A stretch of DNA of 64,000 nt from Burkholderia ubonensis (GTDB lineage Bacteria; Pseudomonadota; Gammaproteobacteria; Burkholderiales; Burkholderiaceae). The stretch lies in NCBI RefSeq assembly GCF_001718695.1, contig NZ_CP013420.1, positions 3,162,001-3,226,000 on the forward strand, written 5' to 3'. Below the pieces are notes generated by a model. That model saw only the letters and a list, made by a program, of their open reading frames with translations. It made no database searches and was not told the origin of the DNA. Positions 11,324 through 21,686 of the stretch are shown in pieces; positions within the stretch are counted from its first letter, which is position 1, and the number at the start of each line of letters is the position of its first letter. Both the position numbers and the translations under genes were made by a program.

Positions 11324-11351
11324 TTGCGGGCCTGTCCGAGTTGTTTAGAAT
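11324..11351 (+). promoter_or_regulatory. clpS promoter, predicted to give a leaderless mRNA
   Basis: TTGCGG (11324-11329), 16-base spacer, TAGAAT (11346-11351), then six bases and the clpS ATG at 11358. The expected first transcribed base is the A of the start codon, and no Shine-Dalgarno sequence lies in front of it. Confidence 0.6.
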
Positions 11352-11357
11352 GGGTGT

Positions 11358-11672
11358 ATGGCGATTATCCCGGACAAGCAGGACAGCACCGTCCTGGAAC
11401 GCAAGCAGCAGAAGCTGAAGCCGCCTTCGATGTACAAGGTGGTGCTGCTCAACGACGACTTCACGCCGATGGAGTTCGTCGTGATGGTCGTGCAGGAGTA
11501 TTTCAAGAAGGATCGCGAGACGGCCACGCAGATCATGCTGAAGGTCCATCGCGAAGGGCGAGGGGTTTGTGGGGTCTATACGCGGGACATCGCGTCGACC
11601 AAGGTTGAGCAAGTCGTTACCCATGCGCGGCAGGCAGGGCATCCGCTGCAGTGCGTGATGGAGGAAGCATGA
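11358..11672 (+). CDS. clpS: ClpA adaptor protein ClpS
   Basis: This 104-residue adaptor binds the ClpA N-domain and delivers N-degron substrates to ClpAP. An unstructured N-terminus is followed by the core, with [15 protein letters not shown] and the N-end-rule pocket residues in the NDDFT and M-V-V region, and the [17 protein letters not shown] segment. Its stop overlaps the clpA start (ATGA), so the two are translationally coupled. Confidence 0.97.
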   Translation: MAIIPDKQDSTVLERKQQKLKPPSMYKVVLLNDDFTPMEFVVMVVQEYFKKDRETATQIMLKVHREGRGVCGVYTRDIASTKVEQVVTHARQAGHPLQCVMEEA

Positions 11673-13969
11673 TTGCCCAGGAATTGGAAGTCAGCCTGCA
11701 CATGGCGTTCATGGAAGCACGTCAGGCGCGCCATGAGTTCATAACGGTCGAGCATCTGCTGCTGGCCCTGCTGGATAATCCGACGGCGGCCGAGGTGTTG
11801 CGCGCGTGTGCGGCGAACATCGAGGACCTGCGTCAGAACCTGCGCAATTTCATCCACGACAATACGCCCACGGTCCCGGGCACCGACGACGTCGATACGC
11901 AACCGACGCTCGGTTTCCAGCGCGTGATCCAGCGCGCGATCATGCATGTCCAGTCGACTTCCAACGGCAAGAAGGAAGTGACCGGCGCGAACGTGCTCGT
12001 CGCGATCTTCGGCGAGAAGGACTCCCACGCGGTGTACTACCTGCAGCAGCAGGGCGTCACCCGCCTCGACGTCGTCAATTTCATCTCGCACGGCATCGCG
12101 AAGACGAACAGCGGCGAGGCCGCGAAGGCGAGCGACGCGAATGCCGAGAGCGAGGACGCGAACGCGCAGAAGGAAACCCCGCTCGCGCAGTTCACGCAGA
12201 ACCTGAACCAGATGGCGAAGGACGGCCGCATCGATCCGCTGATCGGGCGCGAATCCGAAGTCGAGCGCGTCGTGCAGGTGCTGTGCCGCCGCCGCAAGAA
12301 CAATCCGCTGCTCGTCGGCGAGGCCGGCGTCGGCAAGACCGCGATCGCGGAAGGGCTCGCGTACCGCATCACGCGCGGCGAAGTGCCGGACATCCTCGCG
12401 AACGCGCAGGTCTACTCGCTCGACATGGGCGCGCTGCTCGCAGGCACCAAGTATCGCGGCGATTTCGAGCAGCGCCTGAAGACGGTGCTGAAGGAACTGA
12501 AGGAGCGTCCGCACGCGATCCTGTTCATCGACGAGATCCATACGCTGATCGGCGCGGGCGCCGCGTCGGGCGGCACGCTCGACGCGTCGAACCTGCTGAA
12601 GCCGGCGCTGTCGTCGGGCACGCTCAAGTGCATCGGAGCTACGACGTTCACCGAATATCGCGGCATCTTCGAGAAGGATGCGGCGCTGTCGCGGCGCTTC
12701 CAGAAGGTCGACGTGACCGAGCCGACCGTCGAGCAGACGGTCGCGATCCTGCGCGGCCTGAAGTCGCGCTTCGAGGAGCACCACGGCGTCAAGTATTCGT
12801 CGGGCGCGCTGTCGGCGGCGGCCGAACTGTCGGCGCGCTTCATCACCGACCGTCACCTGCCCGACAAGGCGATCGACGTGATCGACGAGGCGGGCGCCGC
12901 GCAGCGCATCCTGCCGAAGTCGAAGCAGAAGAAGACGATCGGCAAGAGCGAGATCGAGGAAATCATCGCGAAGATCGCGCGCGTGCCGGCGCAGAGCGTG
13001 TCGCAGGACGACCGCAGCAAGCTGCAGACGCTCGACCGCGATCTGAAGAGCGTCGTGTTCGGCCAGGATCCGGCGATCGACGCGCTCGCGGCATCGATCA
13101 AGATGGCGCGCGCGGGCCTCGGCAAGATGGACAAGCCGATCGGCGCGTTCCTGTTCTCCGGCCCGACGGGCGTCGGCAAGACGGAGGTGGCGCGCCAGCT
13201 CGCGTTCACGCTCGGCATCGAGCTGATCCGCTTCGACATGTCGGAATACATGGAGCGCCATGCGGTGAGCCGCCTGATCGGCGCGCCGCCGGGCTACGTC
13301 GGGTTCGACCAGGGCGGCCTCTTGACCGAAGCCGTCACGAAGAAGCCGCACTGCGTGCTGCTGCTCGACGAGATCGAGAAGGCGCATCCGGACATCTTCA
13401 ACGTGCTGCTGCAGGTGATGGACCACGGCACGCTGACGGACAACAACGGCCGCAAGGCGGATTTCCGCAACGTCATCATCATCATGACGACGAACGCGGG
13501 CGCCGAGTCGATGCAGAAGGCGACGATCGGCTTCACGACGCGCCGCGAAACCGGCGACGAGATGGCCGACATCAAGCGCCTGTTCACGCCGGAGTTCCGC
13601 AACCGTCTCGACGCGATCATCAGCTTCCGCTCGCTCGATGAGGAAATCATCATGCGCGTGGTCGACAAGTTCCTGATCCAGCTCGAGGAGCAGCTGCACG
13701 AGAAGAAGGTCGACGCGCTGTTCACCGACGCGTTGCGCAAGCATCTCGCGAAGCACGGCTTCGACCCGCTGATGGGCGCGCGGCCGATGCAGCGGCTGAT
13801 CCAGGACACGATCCGTCGCGCGCTCGCCGACGAACTGCTGTTCGGCAAGCTGGTGAACGGCGGTCACGTGACGGTCGACGTCGACGAAAGCGACAAGGTG
13901 CAGTTGTCGTTCGACAAGCTGGCGAATCCGCCGCACAAGCCGAACGAGGAAGCGGTCGAAGTCGAATAA
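11669..13969 (+). CDS. clpA: ATP-dependent Clp protease ATPase subunit ClpA
   Basis: This 766-residue AAA+ unfoldase forms hexamers that feed ClpP. The N-domain (about 1-150) is followed by two nucleotide-binding modules: D1 with Walker [10 protein letters not shown] and Walker B LFIDEIH, and D2 with GPTGVGKTE and [10 protein letters not shown]. The ClpP-contacting loop is in D2. Length equals the E. coli protein (758) within a few residues. It starts inside the clpS stop codon; a terminator follows. Confidence 0.97.
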   Translation: MIAQELEVSLHMAFMEARQARHEFITVEHLLLALLDNPTAAEVLRACAANIEDLRQNLRNFIHDNTPTVPGTDDVDTQPTLGFQRVIQRAIMHVQSTSNGKKEVTGANVLVAIFGEKDSHAVYYLQQQGVTRLDVVNFISHGIAKTNSGEAAKASDANAESEDANAQKETPLAQFTQNLNQMAKDGRIDPLIGRESEVERVVQVLCRRRKNNPLLVGEAGVGKTAIAEGLAYRITRGEVPDILANAQVYSLDMGALLAGTKYRGDFEQRLKTVLKELKERPHAILFIDEIHTLIGAGAASGGTLDASNLLKPALSSGTLKCIGATTFTEYRGIFEKDAALSRRFQKVDVTEPTVEQTVAILRGLKSRFEEHHGVKYSSGALSAAAELSARFITDRHLPDKAIDVIDEAGAAQRILPKSKQKKTIGKSEIEEIIAKIARVPAQSVSQDDRSKLQTLDRDLKSVVFGQDPAIDALAASIKMARAGLGKMDKPIGAFLFSGPTGVGKTEVARQLAFTLGIELIRFDMSEYMERHAVSRLIGAPPGYVGFDQGGLLTEAVTKKPHCVLLLDEIEKAHPDIFNVLLQVMDHGTLTDNNGRKADFRNVIIIMTTNAGAESMQKATIGFTTRRETGDEMADIKRLFTPEFRNRLDAIISFRSLDEEIIMRVVDKFLIQLEEQLHEKKVDALFTDALRKHLAKHGFDPLMGARPMQRLIQDTIRRALADELLFGKLVNGGHVTVDVDESDKVQLSFDKLANPPHKPNEEAVEVE

Positions 13970-13993
13970 GCAGCAGTCGGTTTGTTTCAGCCA

Positions 13994-14024
13994 ACGGCGC
14001 GGGAAGTCTTCCGCGCCGTTTCGT
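13994..14024 (+). terminator. Terminator of the clpSA operon
   Basis: ACGGCGCGG and CCGCGCCGT form a perfect 9-base stem with an 8-base loop, followed by TTCGTTTT. Confidence 0.8.
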
Positions 14025-14073
14025 TTTATCTGGCGCCGGCTTGCGCCAGCGCAGGTGCAGGGGAGTGAGGGAA

Positions 14074-15453
14074 GTGTCGCAACAACAACGGACGTTCGAC
14101 AACATCGTCGAACGCGAACAAGGGCTGCGCCACGCATTGTCGTCGGGGCAGATGGCGATGATCGCGATCGGCGGCGCGATCGGCACCGGGCTGTTTCTCG
14201 GCAGCGGCTTCGCGATCGGGCTCGCCGGCCCGAGCGTGATGGTTTCGTATGCGATCGGCGCGCTGATCGCACTGCTGCTGATGGGCGCGCTCGCGGAAAT
14301 GACCGTCGCGCATCCGACCGCCGGTTCGTTCGGCGCGTATGCGGAGCATTACGTCGGCCCGCTCGCCGGCTTTCTCGTGCGCTACGGGTACTGGTTCGCG
14401 GTCGTGTTCGCGATCGGCACCGAGATCAGCGCGATCGCGGTGTTCATGAAGTACTGGTTCCCGACGGTGCCCGGGTGGTACTGGGTGGTCGGCTTCTCGG
14501 CGCTGCTGATCGCCGTGAACATGGCGAGCGTCACGCTGTACGGGGCGGTCGAGTACGCGTTTTCGCTGCTGAAGATCGCGGCGATCGTCGTGTTCGTCGT
14601 GCTCGGCGCGTATCTGGTCTGGTCCGCGCCGGCCGCGTCCGGCATCGGCTTCGCGAACTACACCGCGCACGGCGGCTTCCTGCCGAAGGGGCCGTGGGGC
14701 ACCTGGGTCGCGGTGATCGTCGCGATCTTCAGCTACATGAGCATCGAAGCCGTCGCGATCGCGGCGGGCGAGGCGCGCGACCCGGAGCATGCGGTCACGC
14801 GCGCGTTCCGCTCGACGGTGTTCCGGCTCGTGCTGTTCTATCTGCTGACGCTCGCGCTGATGCTCGCGATCGTGCCGTGGACGCAGGCCGGCACCGACGA
14901 AAGCCCGTTCGTGAAGGTGATGGCCGCGACGCGCGTGCCGTATGCGGCCGGCGTGATCAATTTCGTCGTGCTGGTCGCCGCGCTGTCGGCGATGAACAGC
15001 CAGCTCTACGTGACGACGCGGATGATGTTCAGCCTGTCGCGCGCCCGCCTCGCGCCGGCGGTGTTCGGCCGGCTCGGCGCGAACGGCGTGCCGCGCGCGG
15101 CGCTGTGGGTGTCGACGAGCGGCGTCGCGGTCGCGGCCGTGCTGGTCGCGCTGTCGCCGGACACCGCGTTCACCGTGATGATGGCGATCGCGATGTTCGG
15201 CGCGCTGTTCACGTGGCTGATGATCTTCGTTACGCATCTGCGCTTTCGCCGGCATTATCGCGGCCCGGCGCTCGCGTTCCGGATGTGGTGGCATCCGTTC
15301 GGCAGCCTGCTCGGCGCGGGCCTGCTCGCCGCGATCCTCCTGACGACCGCGTTCACGCACGAGTTCCGGATGACGATGGCGGTCGGCATCGCGTTCGTCG
15401 TGCTGCTGACGCTCGCTTACGCGCTGCATTACCGGCACCGGCACGCGCGGTGA
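14074..15453 (+). CDS. Amino-acid permease, APC superfamily (AAT type)
   Basis: The 459-residue inner-membrane protein has about 12 hydrophobic helices. The first helix holds the substrate-binding GGAIGTGLFLGSG motif typical of amino-acid permeases, preceded by the family LRHALSSGQM segment. It probably imports an amino acid with protons; the substrate cannot be read, and CycA/GabP/ProY-like transporters share these features. I prefer GTG 14074 because GGGAGTGAGGG lies upstream; an in-frame TTG at 14041 would add 11 basic residues. Monocistronic. Confidence 0.88.
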   Translation: MSQQQRTFDNIVEREQGLRHALSSGQMAMIAIGGAIGTGLFLGSGFAIGLAGPSVMVSYAIGALIALLLMGALAEMTVAHPTAGSFGAYAEHYVGPLAGFLVRYGYWFAVVFAIGTEISAIAVFMKYWFPTVPGWYWVVGFSALLIAVNMASVTLYGAVEYAFSLLKIAAIVVFVVLGAYLVWSAPAASGIGFANYTAHGGFLPKGPWGTWVAVIVAIFSYMSIEAVAIAAGEARDPEHAVTRAFRSTVFRLVLFYLLTLALMLAIVPWTQAGTDESPFVKVMAATRVPYAAGVINFVVLVAALSAMNSQLYVTTRMMFSLSRARLAPAVFGRLGANGVPRAALWVSTSGVAVAAVLVALSPDTAFTVMMAIAMFGALFTWLMIFVTHLRFRRHYRGPALAFRMWWHPFGSLLGAGLLAAILLTTAFTHEFRMTMAVGIAFVVLLTLAYALHYRHRHAR

Positions 15454-15489
15454 TGCATGGCGGCACGCGGCCGGGCGCGCCGGCGAGCC

Positions 15490-15506
15490 GCTAAGCTTGC
15501 GTTAAG
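15490..15506 (+). promoter_or_regulatory. PmrA-type direct-repeat box before the DUF347 gene
   Basis: GCTAAG, five bases, GTTAAG gives an 11-base period close to the (C/T)TTAAG-N5-(C/T)TTAAG box bound by PmrA/QseB-type OmpR-family regulators. A -10-like TACAGT (15518-15523) follows 11 bases later, so the box would replace a -35 element, as for an activator. The site is 77 bases before the start codon. Confidence 0.45.
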
Positions 15507-15583
15507 CCGGCGGCGCGTACAGTCGAACCCGTTCGCGATTCAGGGCCGCCTGGCGGCCCATCGCCATTCGCAAAGGGGTTCGG

Positions 15584-16354
15584 ATGAAGAAGCTTCCTGA
15601 AATCACCCTCGCATTCTGGATCATGAAGATCTGCGCGACCACGCTCGGCGAAACCGGCAGCGACCTGCTGTCGATGACCCTCGACGTCGGCTACGCGGCA
15701 AGCTCGCTGCTGCTGCTCGGTTTCTTTCTCGTCACGCTCGGCGCGCAGCTGCGGGCCACGCACTATCGCCCGGCGCTCTACTGGGCCGTGATCGTCGCCA
15801 CCAGCACGGCCGGCACGACGATGTCCGACTTCATGGACCGCACGCTCGGCCTCGGCTACGCAGCCGGCTCGTCGATTCTCGTCGCGATCCTGCTGGCGAC
15901 TTTCGCGGTGTGGCGGCTCAGCGGCGAATCGCTTTCGGTGGACCTGATCCGCACGCGTCGCGTCGAGCTGCTGTACTGGGTGGCGATCCTGTTCTCGAAC
16001 ACGCTCGGCACCGCGCTCGGCGACTTTCTCGCGGACAGTTCGGGCCTCGGTTTCGGCGGCGGCGCATTGCTGATCGGCAGCCTGCTCGCGGCGATCGTGC
16101 TCGCGCGCTATCTCACCCGCGTCTCCGGCGTGCTGTTGTTCTGGGCGGCGTTCGTGCTCACGCGTCCGTTCGGCGCGACGCTCGGGGACTGGCTCACGAA
16201 ACCGGCCGCCAAGGGCGGCCTGGCACTCGGCACGGTCGGCTCGTCTGCCGTATTGCTCGGCGTGCTGGTCGCGATGGTGATCTACGCGAGCATCGCGCAG
16301 GCGCGGCGCCGCGAGCGGACACCCGTGCGCATCGCGCAAACGGCCGGCCGCTGA
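15584..16354 (+). CDS. DUF347-repeat inner-membrane protein (COG4705-like)
   Basis: The 256-residue protein has eight or so membrane segments built as four tandem repeats. Each repeat carries a small/Gly-Thr-Asp loop: TLGETGSDLL, TAGTTMSDFM, TLGTALGDFL and PFGATLGDWL, each followed by a glycine-rich helix start (LGYA or similar). This is the DUF347 pattern. The repeated polar Thr/Asp residues inside the membrane suggest a transporter pore, but no substrate is established in what I can see. AAGGGG precedes the ATG. The promoter box upstream suggests two-component control. Confidence 0.85.
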   Translation: MKKLPEITLAFWIMKICATTLGETGSDLLSMTLDVGYAASSLLLLGFFLVTLGAQLRATHYRPALYWAVIVATSTAGTTMSDFMDRTLGLGYAAGSSILVAILLATFAVWRLSGESLSVDLIRTRRVELLYWVAILFSNTLGTALGDFLADSSGLGFGGGALLIGSLLAAIVLARYLTRVSGVLLFWAAFVLTRPFGATLGDWLTKPAAKGGLALGTVGSSAVLLGVLVAMVIYASIAQARRRERTPVRIAQTAGR

Positions 16355-16371
16355 GTGGCACCCGGAAAAGC

Positions 16372-16395
16372 AAAAGGGGCCGCGCGGCCCCTTTT
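16372..16395. terminator. Bidirectional terminator between DUF347 gene and dut
   Basis: AAAAGGGGCC, loop GCGC, GGCCCCTTTT: a perfect 10-base stem with A-run and T-run on opposite sides, serving both converging genes. Confidence 0.88.
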
Positions 16396-16409
16396 CGATG
16401 CGGCGCGGC

Positions 16410-16856
16410 TCAGTGACGGCCGGTGCTGCCGAAGCCGCCCGCGCCGCGATCGCTCGCGGCGAAATCGCTGACGATGTTGAACTGCGCCTGCACGACCGGC
16501 ACGATCACGAGCTGCGCGAGGCGTTCGAACGGGTTCAGCACGAATTCGGTCTGGCCGCGGTTCCACGTCGAGATCATCAGCTCGCCCTGGTAGTCGGAGT
16601 CGATCAGGCCGACCAGGTTGCCGAGCACGATGCCGTGCTTGTGGCCGAGGCCAGAGCGCGGCAGGATCAGCGCCGCGTAGCCGGGGTCGGCGAGATGGAT
16701 CGCGAGGCCGGTCGGCACGAGCGCGGTCTCGCCCGGCTTCAGCGTCAGCGGCGCGTCGAGGCACGCGCGCAGGTCGAGGCCGGCGCTGCCGGTCGTCGCA
16801 TAGGCGGGCAGGTAGTCGCGCATGCGCGCGTCGAGGATCTTCAGGTCGAGTTTCAT
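16410..16856 (-). CDS. dut: dUTP diphosphatase
   Basis: Hydrolyses dUTP to dUMP and pyrophosphate, keeping uracil out of DNA and feeding thymidylate synthesis. The 148-residue trimeric enzyme shows the five dUTPase motifs: [29 protein letters not shown] and the C-terminal GGFGSTGR arm. It is the last gene of the ribF-ileS-lspA-coaBC-dut string, 82 bases after coaBC. Confidence 0.97.
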   Translation of the reverse strand: MKLDLKILDARMRDYLPAYATTGSAGLDLRACLDAPLTLKPGETALVPTGLAIHLADPGYAALILPRSGLGHKHGIVLGNLVGLIDSDYQGELMISTWNRGQTEFVLNPFERLAQLVIVPVVQAQFNIVSDFAASDRGAGGFGSTGRH

Positions 16857-16938
16857 TCGGTCGTCGATTCGGGGAAGGGACGCGGCGGCGGCCGTTGCGC
16901 CGTCGCGCGCGGGTCGGATGACGGGTCGGATGAGGTGG

Positions 16939-18150
16939 TCAGATCAGTCGGTTGTCGGGCAGGCGCTTCGCGATTTCGTCGACGAGCACGTGCGCGAGTT
17001 CGTCCTTCGGCGCGCGCGGCAGGCGCGTGATGCCGGCCGCGTCGAACAGCGCGACTTCGTTGTCGTCGCGGCCGAACGTCTGCGGGCCGAGATTGCCGAC
17101 GAGCAGCGGCACGTTCTTGCGCTTGCGCTTCTCGTCGCCGTGCACGTCGAGGTCGCCGCTTTCCGCCGCGAAGCCGACGCAGAACGGCGGATCGGGGAGC
17201 GCCGCGACCGACGCGAGGATGTCCGGGTTCTCGACGAACGTCAGCGCGGGCATCTTGCGGTCGGCGGTCTTCTTCATCTTGTGTTCGGCCGGCTGCGCCA
17301 CGCGCCAGTCGGCCACCGCGGCCACCGCGATGAAGATGTCGGCATCGGGCACCGCGTTCATCACCGCGTCGTACATCTGCTGCGCGGTCTGCACGTCTTC
17401 CCGGTACACGCCCCACGGCGTTGCCAGCGCGACGGGGCCGGCGACCAGATGCACTTCCGCACCGGCCTGCTGCGCCGCGCGCGCGAGCGCGAAGCCCATC
17501 TTGCCGCTCGAGCGGTTGGTGAGCCCGCGCACCGGGTCGAGCGGTTCGAAGGTCGGGCCGGCCGTGATCAGCACGCGCCGGTGCGCGAGCCGCTTAGGCT
17601 GGAAGTGCGCGACGATCGCCTCGTAGATCGCCTCCGGCTCGAGCATGCGGCCGTCGCCGACCTCGCCGCACGCCTGCGCGCCCGAATCGGGGCCGAGCAC
17701 CGACACGCCGTCCGCGCGCAGCTGCGCGACGTTGCGCTGGGTGGCCGGGTTCTGCCACATCTGGCGGTTCATCGCGGGCACGACGAGCAGCGGACAATCG
17801 CGCGCGACGCACAGCGTCGACAGCAAGTCGTCCGCGAACCCGTGCGCGAGCTTCGCGAGGAAGTCGGTCGACGCGGGCGCGATGACGATCGCGTCGGCTT
17901 CGCGCGACAGGTCGATGTGCGCCATGTTGTTGCCGACGCGCGGGTCCCACTGGCTCGTGTAGACGGGCCGGCCGGACAGCGCCTGCATCGTGACGGGCGT
18001 GATGAACTGGGTCGCGGCTTCCGTCATCGCGACCTGCACGGTCGCGCCCGCCTTGGTGAGCAGGCGGGTCAGCTCGGCGATCTTGTAGCAGGCGATGCCG
18101 CCCGTCAGGCCGAGGACGAGGTGTTTTCCTGCGAGTTCTGCGTGTGCCAA
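16939..18150 (-). CDS. coaBC: Bifunctional phosphopantothenoylcysteine synthetase/decarboxylase
   Basis: Catalyses two steps of coenzyme A synthesis. The first half (about 1-190) is the FMN-dependent CoaC decarboxylase, with the [12 protein letters not shown] motif. The second half is the CTP-dependent CoaB synthetase, starting at [14 protein letters not shown] and including NRSSGKMG. Total 403 residues, normal size. I choose the TTG at 18150 because GGAGG sits eight bases before it; the frame continues to an ATG at 18180 without a ribosome site. Confidence 0.95.
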   Translation of the reverse strand: MAHAELAGKHLVLGLTGGIACYKIAELTRLLTKAGATVQVAMTEAATQFITPVTMQALSGRPVYTSQWDPRVGNNMAHIDLSREADAIVIAPASTDFLAKLAHGFADDLLSTLCVARDCPLLVVPAMNRQMWQNPATQRNVAQLRADGVSVLGPDSGAQACGEVGDGRMLEPEAIYEAIVAHFQPKRLAHRRVLITAGPTFEPLDPVRGLTNRSSGKMGFALARAAQQAGAEVHLVAGPVALATPWGVYREDVQTAQQMYDAVMNAVPDADIFIAVAAVADWRVAQPAEHKMKKTADRKMPALTFVENPDILASVAALPDPPFCVGFAAESGDLDVHGDEKRKRKNVPLLVGNLGPQTFGRDDNEVALFDAAGITRLPRAPKDELAHVLVDEIAKRLPDNRLI

Positions 18151-18180
18151 CTCGGGCCTCCAAGGGGTCGGGTCGATCAA

Positions 18181-18205
18181 GACGGCCGGCGCGAGGCCGG
18201 CCGTC
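18181..18205 (-). terminator. Hairpin between lspA and coaBC
   Basis: GACGGCCGGC and GCCGGCCGTC form a perfect 10-base stem with a short loop. Little U follows, so it may be an attenuator or RNA-stability element inside the operon rather than a full stop. Confidence 0.4.
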
Positions 18206-18245
18206 GACGCAGAGTATGCGCGCTTTATGCGGGCTTTATGCGGGC

Positions 18246-18746
18246 TTAGCGCGCGCCGCGCACGCGACGCAGCTCGTCGTAGATCAGCAGCACCGCGCCG
18301 ACCGTGATCGCGGAATCGGCGAGGTTGAACGCCGGGAAATGCCAGGCGCCGACGTGGAAGTCGAGGAAGTCGATCACGTGACCATAGACGAGCCGGTCGA
18401 TCACGTTGCCGAGCGCGCCGCCGAGGATCAGCGCGAGCGACAGGCTGAACAGGCGCTGGTGGCCGTGGCGCTTCAGCAGGTAGCAGATCACGAGCGTCGC
18501 GCCGATGCCGAGCGCGGTGAACGCCCAGCGCTGCCAGCCGCCCGCCGCCGCGAGAAAGCCGAACGCGGCGCCCTGGTTATAGACGAGCACCAGGTTGAAG
18601 AACGACGTCAGCGCGTGCTGCGCGCCGTACGCGAAGGTCTTCAGGATCGCGATCTTCGTCAGCTGGTCGAACAGGATGACGATCAGTGAAATGCCGAGCC
18701 ACGGCGCGAGCGCGCCACTTGCCGATTTCGACAGGGTCTTCGCCAT
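18246..18746 (-). CDS. lspA: Lipoprotein signal peptidase
   Basis: Membrane aspartyl protease that cuts prolipoprotein signal peptides after lipid addition. The 166 residues hold four membrane helices. Catalytic Asp residues are in GNVIDRL and FNLADSAI. The ATG directly abuts the ileS stop codon, so the two are co-transcribed, the usual ileS-lspA pair. Confidence 0.97.
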   Translation of the reverse strand: MAKTLSKSASGALAPWLGISLIVILFDQLTKIAILKTFAYGAQHALTSFFNLVLVYNQGAAFGFLAAAGGWQRWAFTALGIGATLVICYLLKRHGHQRLFSLSLALILGGALGNVIDRLVYGHVIDFLDFHVGAWHFPAFNLADSAITVGAVLLIYDELRRVRGAR

Positions 18747-21584
18747 TTATGCCGCGCTCCGGATTTCGCCGTTTTCAAACAGGTTCGAGAAGCAGCGGCC
18801 GCACAGCGTCGGGTGATCGGCGTGCGCACCGACGTCCTCGCGGTAGTGCCAGCAGCGCTCGCACTTCTGGTGCGTCGACGCGGCCACGTCGACGCTCTCG
18901 TGCGCTTCGTCGTCGACCTTGACGACCGTCGCGGCCGACGTGATCAGCACGAACTTCAGGTCGTCGGCGAGGCTCGTCAGCGCGTCGTAGCGCGCGCCGC
19001 TCGCGTGCACCGTGACTTCCGCCTGCAGCGACGAGCCGATGCGGTTCGCGGTGCGCGCTTCCTCGAGCGCCTTCGTGACGTTGCCGCGCACGTCGCGCAG
19101 CAGCGTCCACTTCGCGATCAGCGCGTCGGCGTTGCCGACTTCCGGATACGCGTAATACGTTTCCGTGAAGATCGTGTCGCTGGCCGGCTGGAACACCTTC
19201 CACGCTTCCTCGGCGGTGAACGACAGGAACGGCGCGAGCACGCGCAGCAGGCCCTGCGTCAGGTGATAGAGCGCCGTCTGCGCGGAGCGGCGTGCGGTCG
19301 AATCGGCCGCGCTCGTGTACAGGCGGTCCTTCAGCACGTCGAGGTAGAAGCCGCCGAGGTCTTCCGAGCAATACGTCTGCAGCTTCGCGACGACCGGGTG
19401 GAACTCGTACTTCTCGTAGTGCGCAAGCAGCTCCGCCTGCAGCTGCGAGGAGAACGCGACCGCGTAGCGGTCGATCTCGAGCCACTCGCCGACCGGCAGC
19501 GCATGCTGCGCGTAGTCGAAATCGGACAGGTTCGCGAGCAGGAAGCGCAGCGTGTTGCGGATGCGGCGATAGCCTTCCGTCACGCGCTTCAGGATTTCCT
19601 CGGAGATCGCGAGCTCGCCCGAGTAATCGGTCGATGCGATCCACAGGCGGATGATCTCCGCGCCGAGGCGGTTCGCGACTTCATGCGGATCGATGCCGTT
19701 GCCGAGCGACTTGCTCATCTTGCGGCCTTCGCCGTCGACCGTGAAGCCGTGCGTGAGCAGGCCCTTGTACGGCGCGCGGCCGTCGAGCATCGACGCGGTC
19801 AAGAGCGACGAGTGGAACCAGCCGCGGTGCTGGTCCGAGCCTTCGAGGTACAGGTCGGCCGGGAACTGCAGCGCGTCCTTGTGCGAGCCGCGCAGCACGT
19901 GCCAGTGGGTCGTGCCCGAGTCGAACCACACGTCGAGCGTGTCGCGATTCTTCTCGTACATGTTCGCGTCGTCGCCGATCAGCTCGCGCGGATCGAGCGA
20001 CTGCCACGCCTCGATGCCCGACTGCTCGACGCGCTTCGCGACTTCCTCCAGCAATTCCAGCGTGCGCGGATGCAGCTCGCCGGTTTCCTTGTGCACGAAG
20101 AACGCCATCGGCACGCCCCACTGGCGCTGGCGCGACAGCGTCCAGTCCGGGCGGTTCTCGATCATGCTGTGCAGGCGCTGCTTGCCCCACGACGGGTAGA
20201 ACGCGGTCGCGTCGACGCCCGCGAGCGCGGTTTCGCGCAGCGTCGCGCCGCCGTCGTGCGGCGTCACGTCCATGCCGGCGAACCACTGCGACGTCGCGCG
20301 GTAGATGATCGGCGTCTTGTGGCGCCAGCAGTGCATGTAGCTGTGCGTGTACTTCTCGTTGCGCAGCAGCGTGCCGGCGGCGTTCAGCGCGTCGACGATC
20401 TTCGGGTTCGCGTCCCAGATCGACAGGCCGCCGAACAGCGGCAGCGATTCGATGTAGCGGCCGTCGCCCATCACCGGGTTGATGATGTCCGAATCGGTCA
20501 TCCCGTGCGCCTTGCAGGACACGAAGTCCTCAACGCCGTAAGCGGGCGACGAGTGCACGACGCCGGTGCCGGTGTCGGTCGTCACGTAGTCGCCGAGATA
20601 GACGGGCGACGTGCGCTTGTAGCCGGGGTGGGCCGCCGCGAGCGGGTGGTTGAAGCGCAGGTTGACGAGCTTCTCGCCGGGCGTCGTCGCGACGACGCGG
20701 CCGGTCAGCTTGAACTCTTCCATGCACGCGGCGACGCGCTCTTCCGCGATGATCAGCAGGCCGCGCTCGGTGTCGACGAGCGCGTAGACGATCTCCGGAT
20801 GCAGGTTCAGCGCCTGGTTCGCCGGGATCGTCCACGGCGTGGTGGTCCAGATCACGATGCCGCCGTCGGCGCGCGGCAGCGCCGGCAGGCCGAACGCCTG
20901 CGCGGTCTTCTCCGGCTCGGCGAACGGGAACATCACGTCGATCGTCGGGTCGGTGCGGTCCTTGTACTCGACTTCCGCCTCGGCGAGCGCCGAGCCGCAG
21001 TCGAAGCACCAGTTCACCGGCTTCAGGCCGCGATACACGTAGCCCTTCTCGATGATCTTGCCGAGCGCGCGGATCTCTTCCGCCTCGTTGACGAAGTTCA
21101 TCGTCTTGTACGGGTTGCCCCAGTCGCCGAGCACGCCCAGCCGCTTGAAGCCGCCCTTCTGCTTCTCGATCTGCTCGGTCGCGTACGCGCGCGCCTTGGT
21201 CATCACCTCGGCCGCCGGCAGCGACTTGCCGAACTGCTTCTCGATCTGGATCTCGATCGGCATCCCGTGGCAATCCCAGCCCGGCACGTACGGCGCATCG
21301 AAGCCCGCCATGTTGCGCGACTTGACGACGATGTCCTTCAGGATCTTGTTCACCGCGTGGCCGAGGTGGATGTCGCCGTTCGCATACGGCGGGCCGTCGT
21401 GCAGGATGAACTTCGGCCGGCCCTGGCTGGCCGCGCGGATCTTCTCGTAGATGCCGCGCGCTTCCCATTCCTTGACCCACTGCGGCTCGCGCTTGGGCAG
21501 GTCGCCGCGCATCGGGAACGGCGTGTCGAGCAGGTTGACCGGATACTTGGCCTGCGGTTTCGAATCGGCTTTCTTGTTGCTCAT
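18747..21584 (-). CDS. ileS: Isoleucyl-tRNA synthetase
   Basis: Class I synthetase of 945 residues charging tRNA-Ile. The HIGH box appears as HLGH in the [14 protein letters not shown] segment; KMSKS is intact ([10 protein letters not shown]). Between them lies the CP1 editing domain with [11 protein letters not shown] and [13 protein letters not shown]. The C-terminal zinc knuckle has CERCWHY and CGRC. It sits between ribF and lspA on the same strand. Confidence 0.98.
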   Translation of the reverse strand: MSNKKADSKPQAKYPVNLLDTPFPMRGDLPKREPQWVKEWEARGIYEKIRAASQGRPKFILHDGPPYANGDIHLGHAVNKILKDIVVKSRNMAGFDAPYVPGWDCHGMPIEIQIEKQFGKSLPAAEVMTKARAYATEQIEKQKGGFKRLGVLGDWGNPYKTMNFVNEAEEIRALGKIIEKGYVYRGLKPVNWCFDCGSALAEAEVEYKDRTDPTIDVMFPFAEPEKTAQAFGLPALPRADGGIVIWTTTPWTIPANQALNLHPEIVYALVDTERGLLIIAEERVAACMEEFKLTGRVVATTPGEKLVNLRFNHPLAAAHPGYKRTSPVYLGDYVTTDTGTGVVHSSPAYGVEDFVSCKAHGMTDSDIINPVMGDGRYIESLPLFGGLSIWDANPKIVDALNAAGTLLRNEKYTHSYMHCWRHKTPIIYRATSQWFAGMDVTPHDGGATLRETALAGVDATAFYPSWGKQRLHSMIENRPDWTLSRQRQWGVPMAFFVHKETGELHPRTLELLEEVAKRVEQSGIEAWQSLDPRELIGDDANMYEKNRDTLDVWFDSGTTHWHVLRGSHKDALQFPADLYLEGSDQHRGWFHSSLLTASMLDGRAPYKGLLTHGFTVDGEGRKMSKSLGNGIDPHEVANRLGAEIIRLWIASTDYSGELAISEEILKRVTEGYRRIRNTLRFLLANLSDFDYAQHALPVGEWLEIDRYAVAFSSQLQAELLAHYEKYEFHPVVAKLQTYCSEDLGGFYLDVLKDRLYTSAADSTARRSAQTALYHLTQGLLRVLAPFLSFTAEEAWKVFQPASDTIFTETYYAYPEVGNADALIAKWTLLRDVRGNVTKALEEARTANRIGSSLQAEVTVHASGARYDALTSLADDLKFVLITSAATVVKVDDEAHESVDVAASTHQKCERCWHYREDVGAHADHPTLCGRCFSNLFENGEIRSAA

Positions 21585-21686
21585 GATGAGATCGCTATCA
21601 AATCGGGGGACGCTCGTGCGTCGTGAATCGGGTGAGCGCGCGCATCGGCGGCGCCGGGATGCGGCGCACGGCGCCGCCAGCCGGGG

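Noticed and set aside
18813..21626. 937-codon open frame on the plus strand
   Set aside because: Complete shadow of ileS, which has all synthetase motifs.
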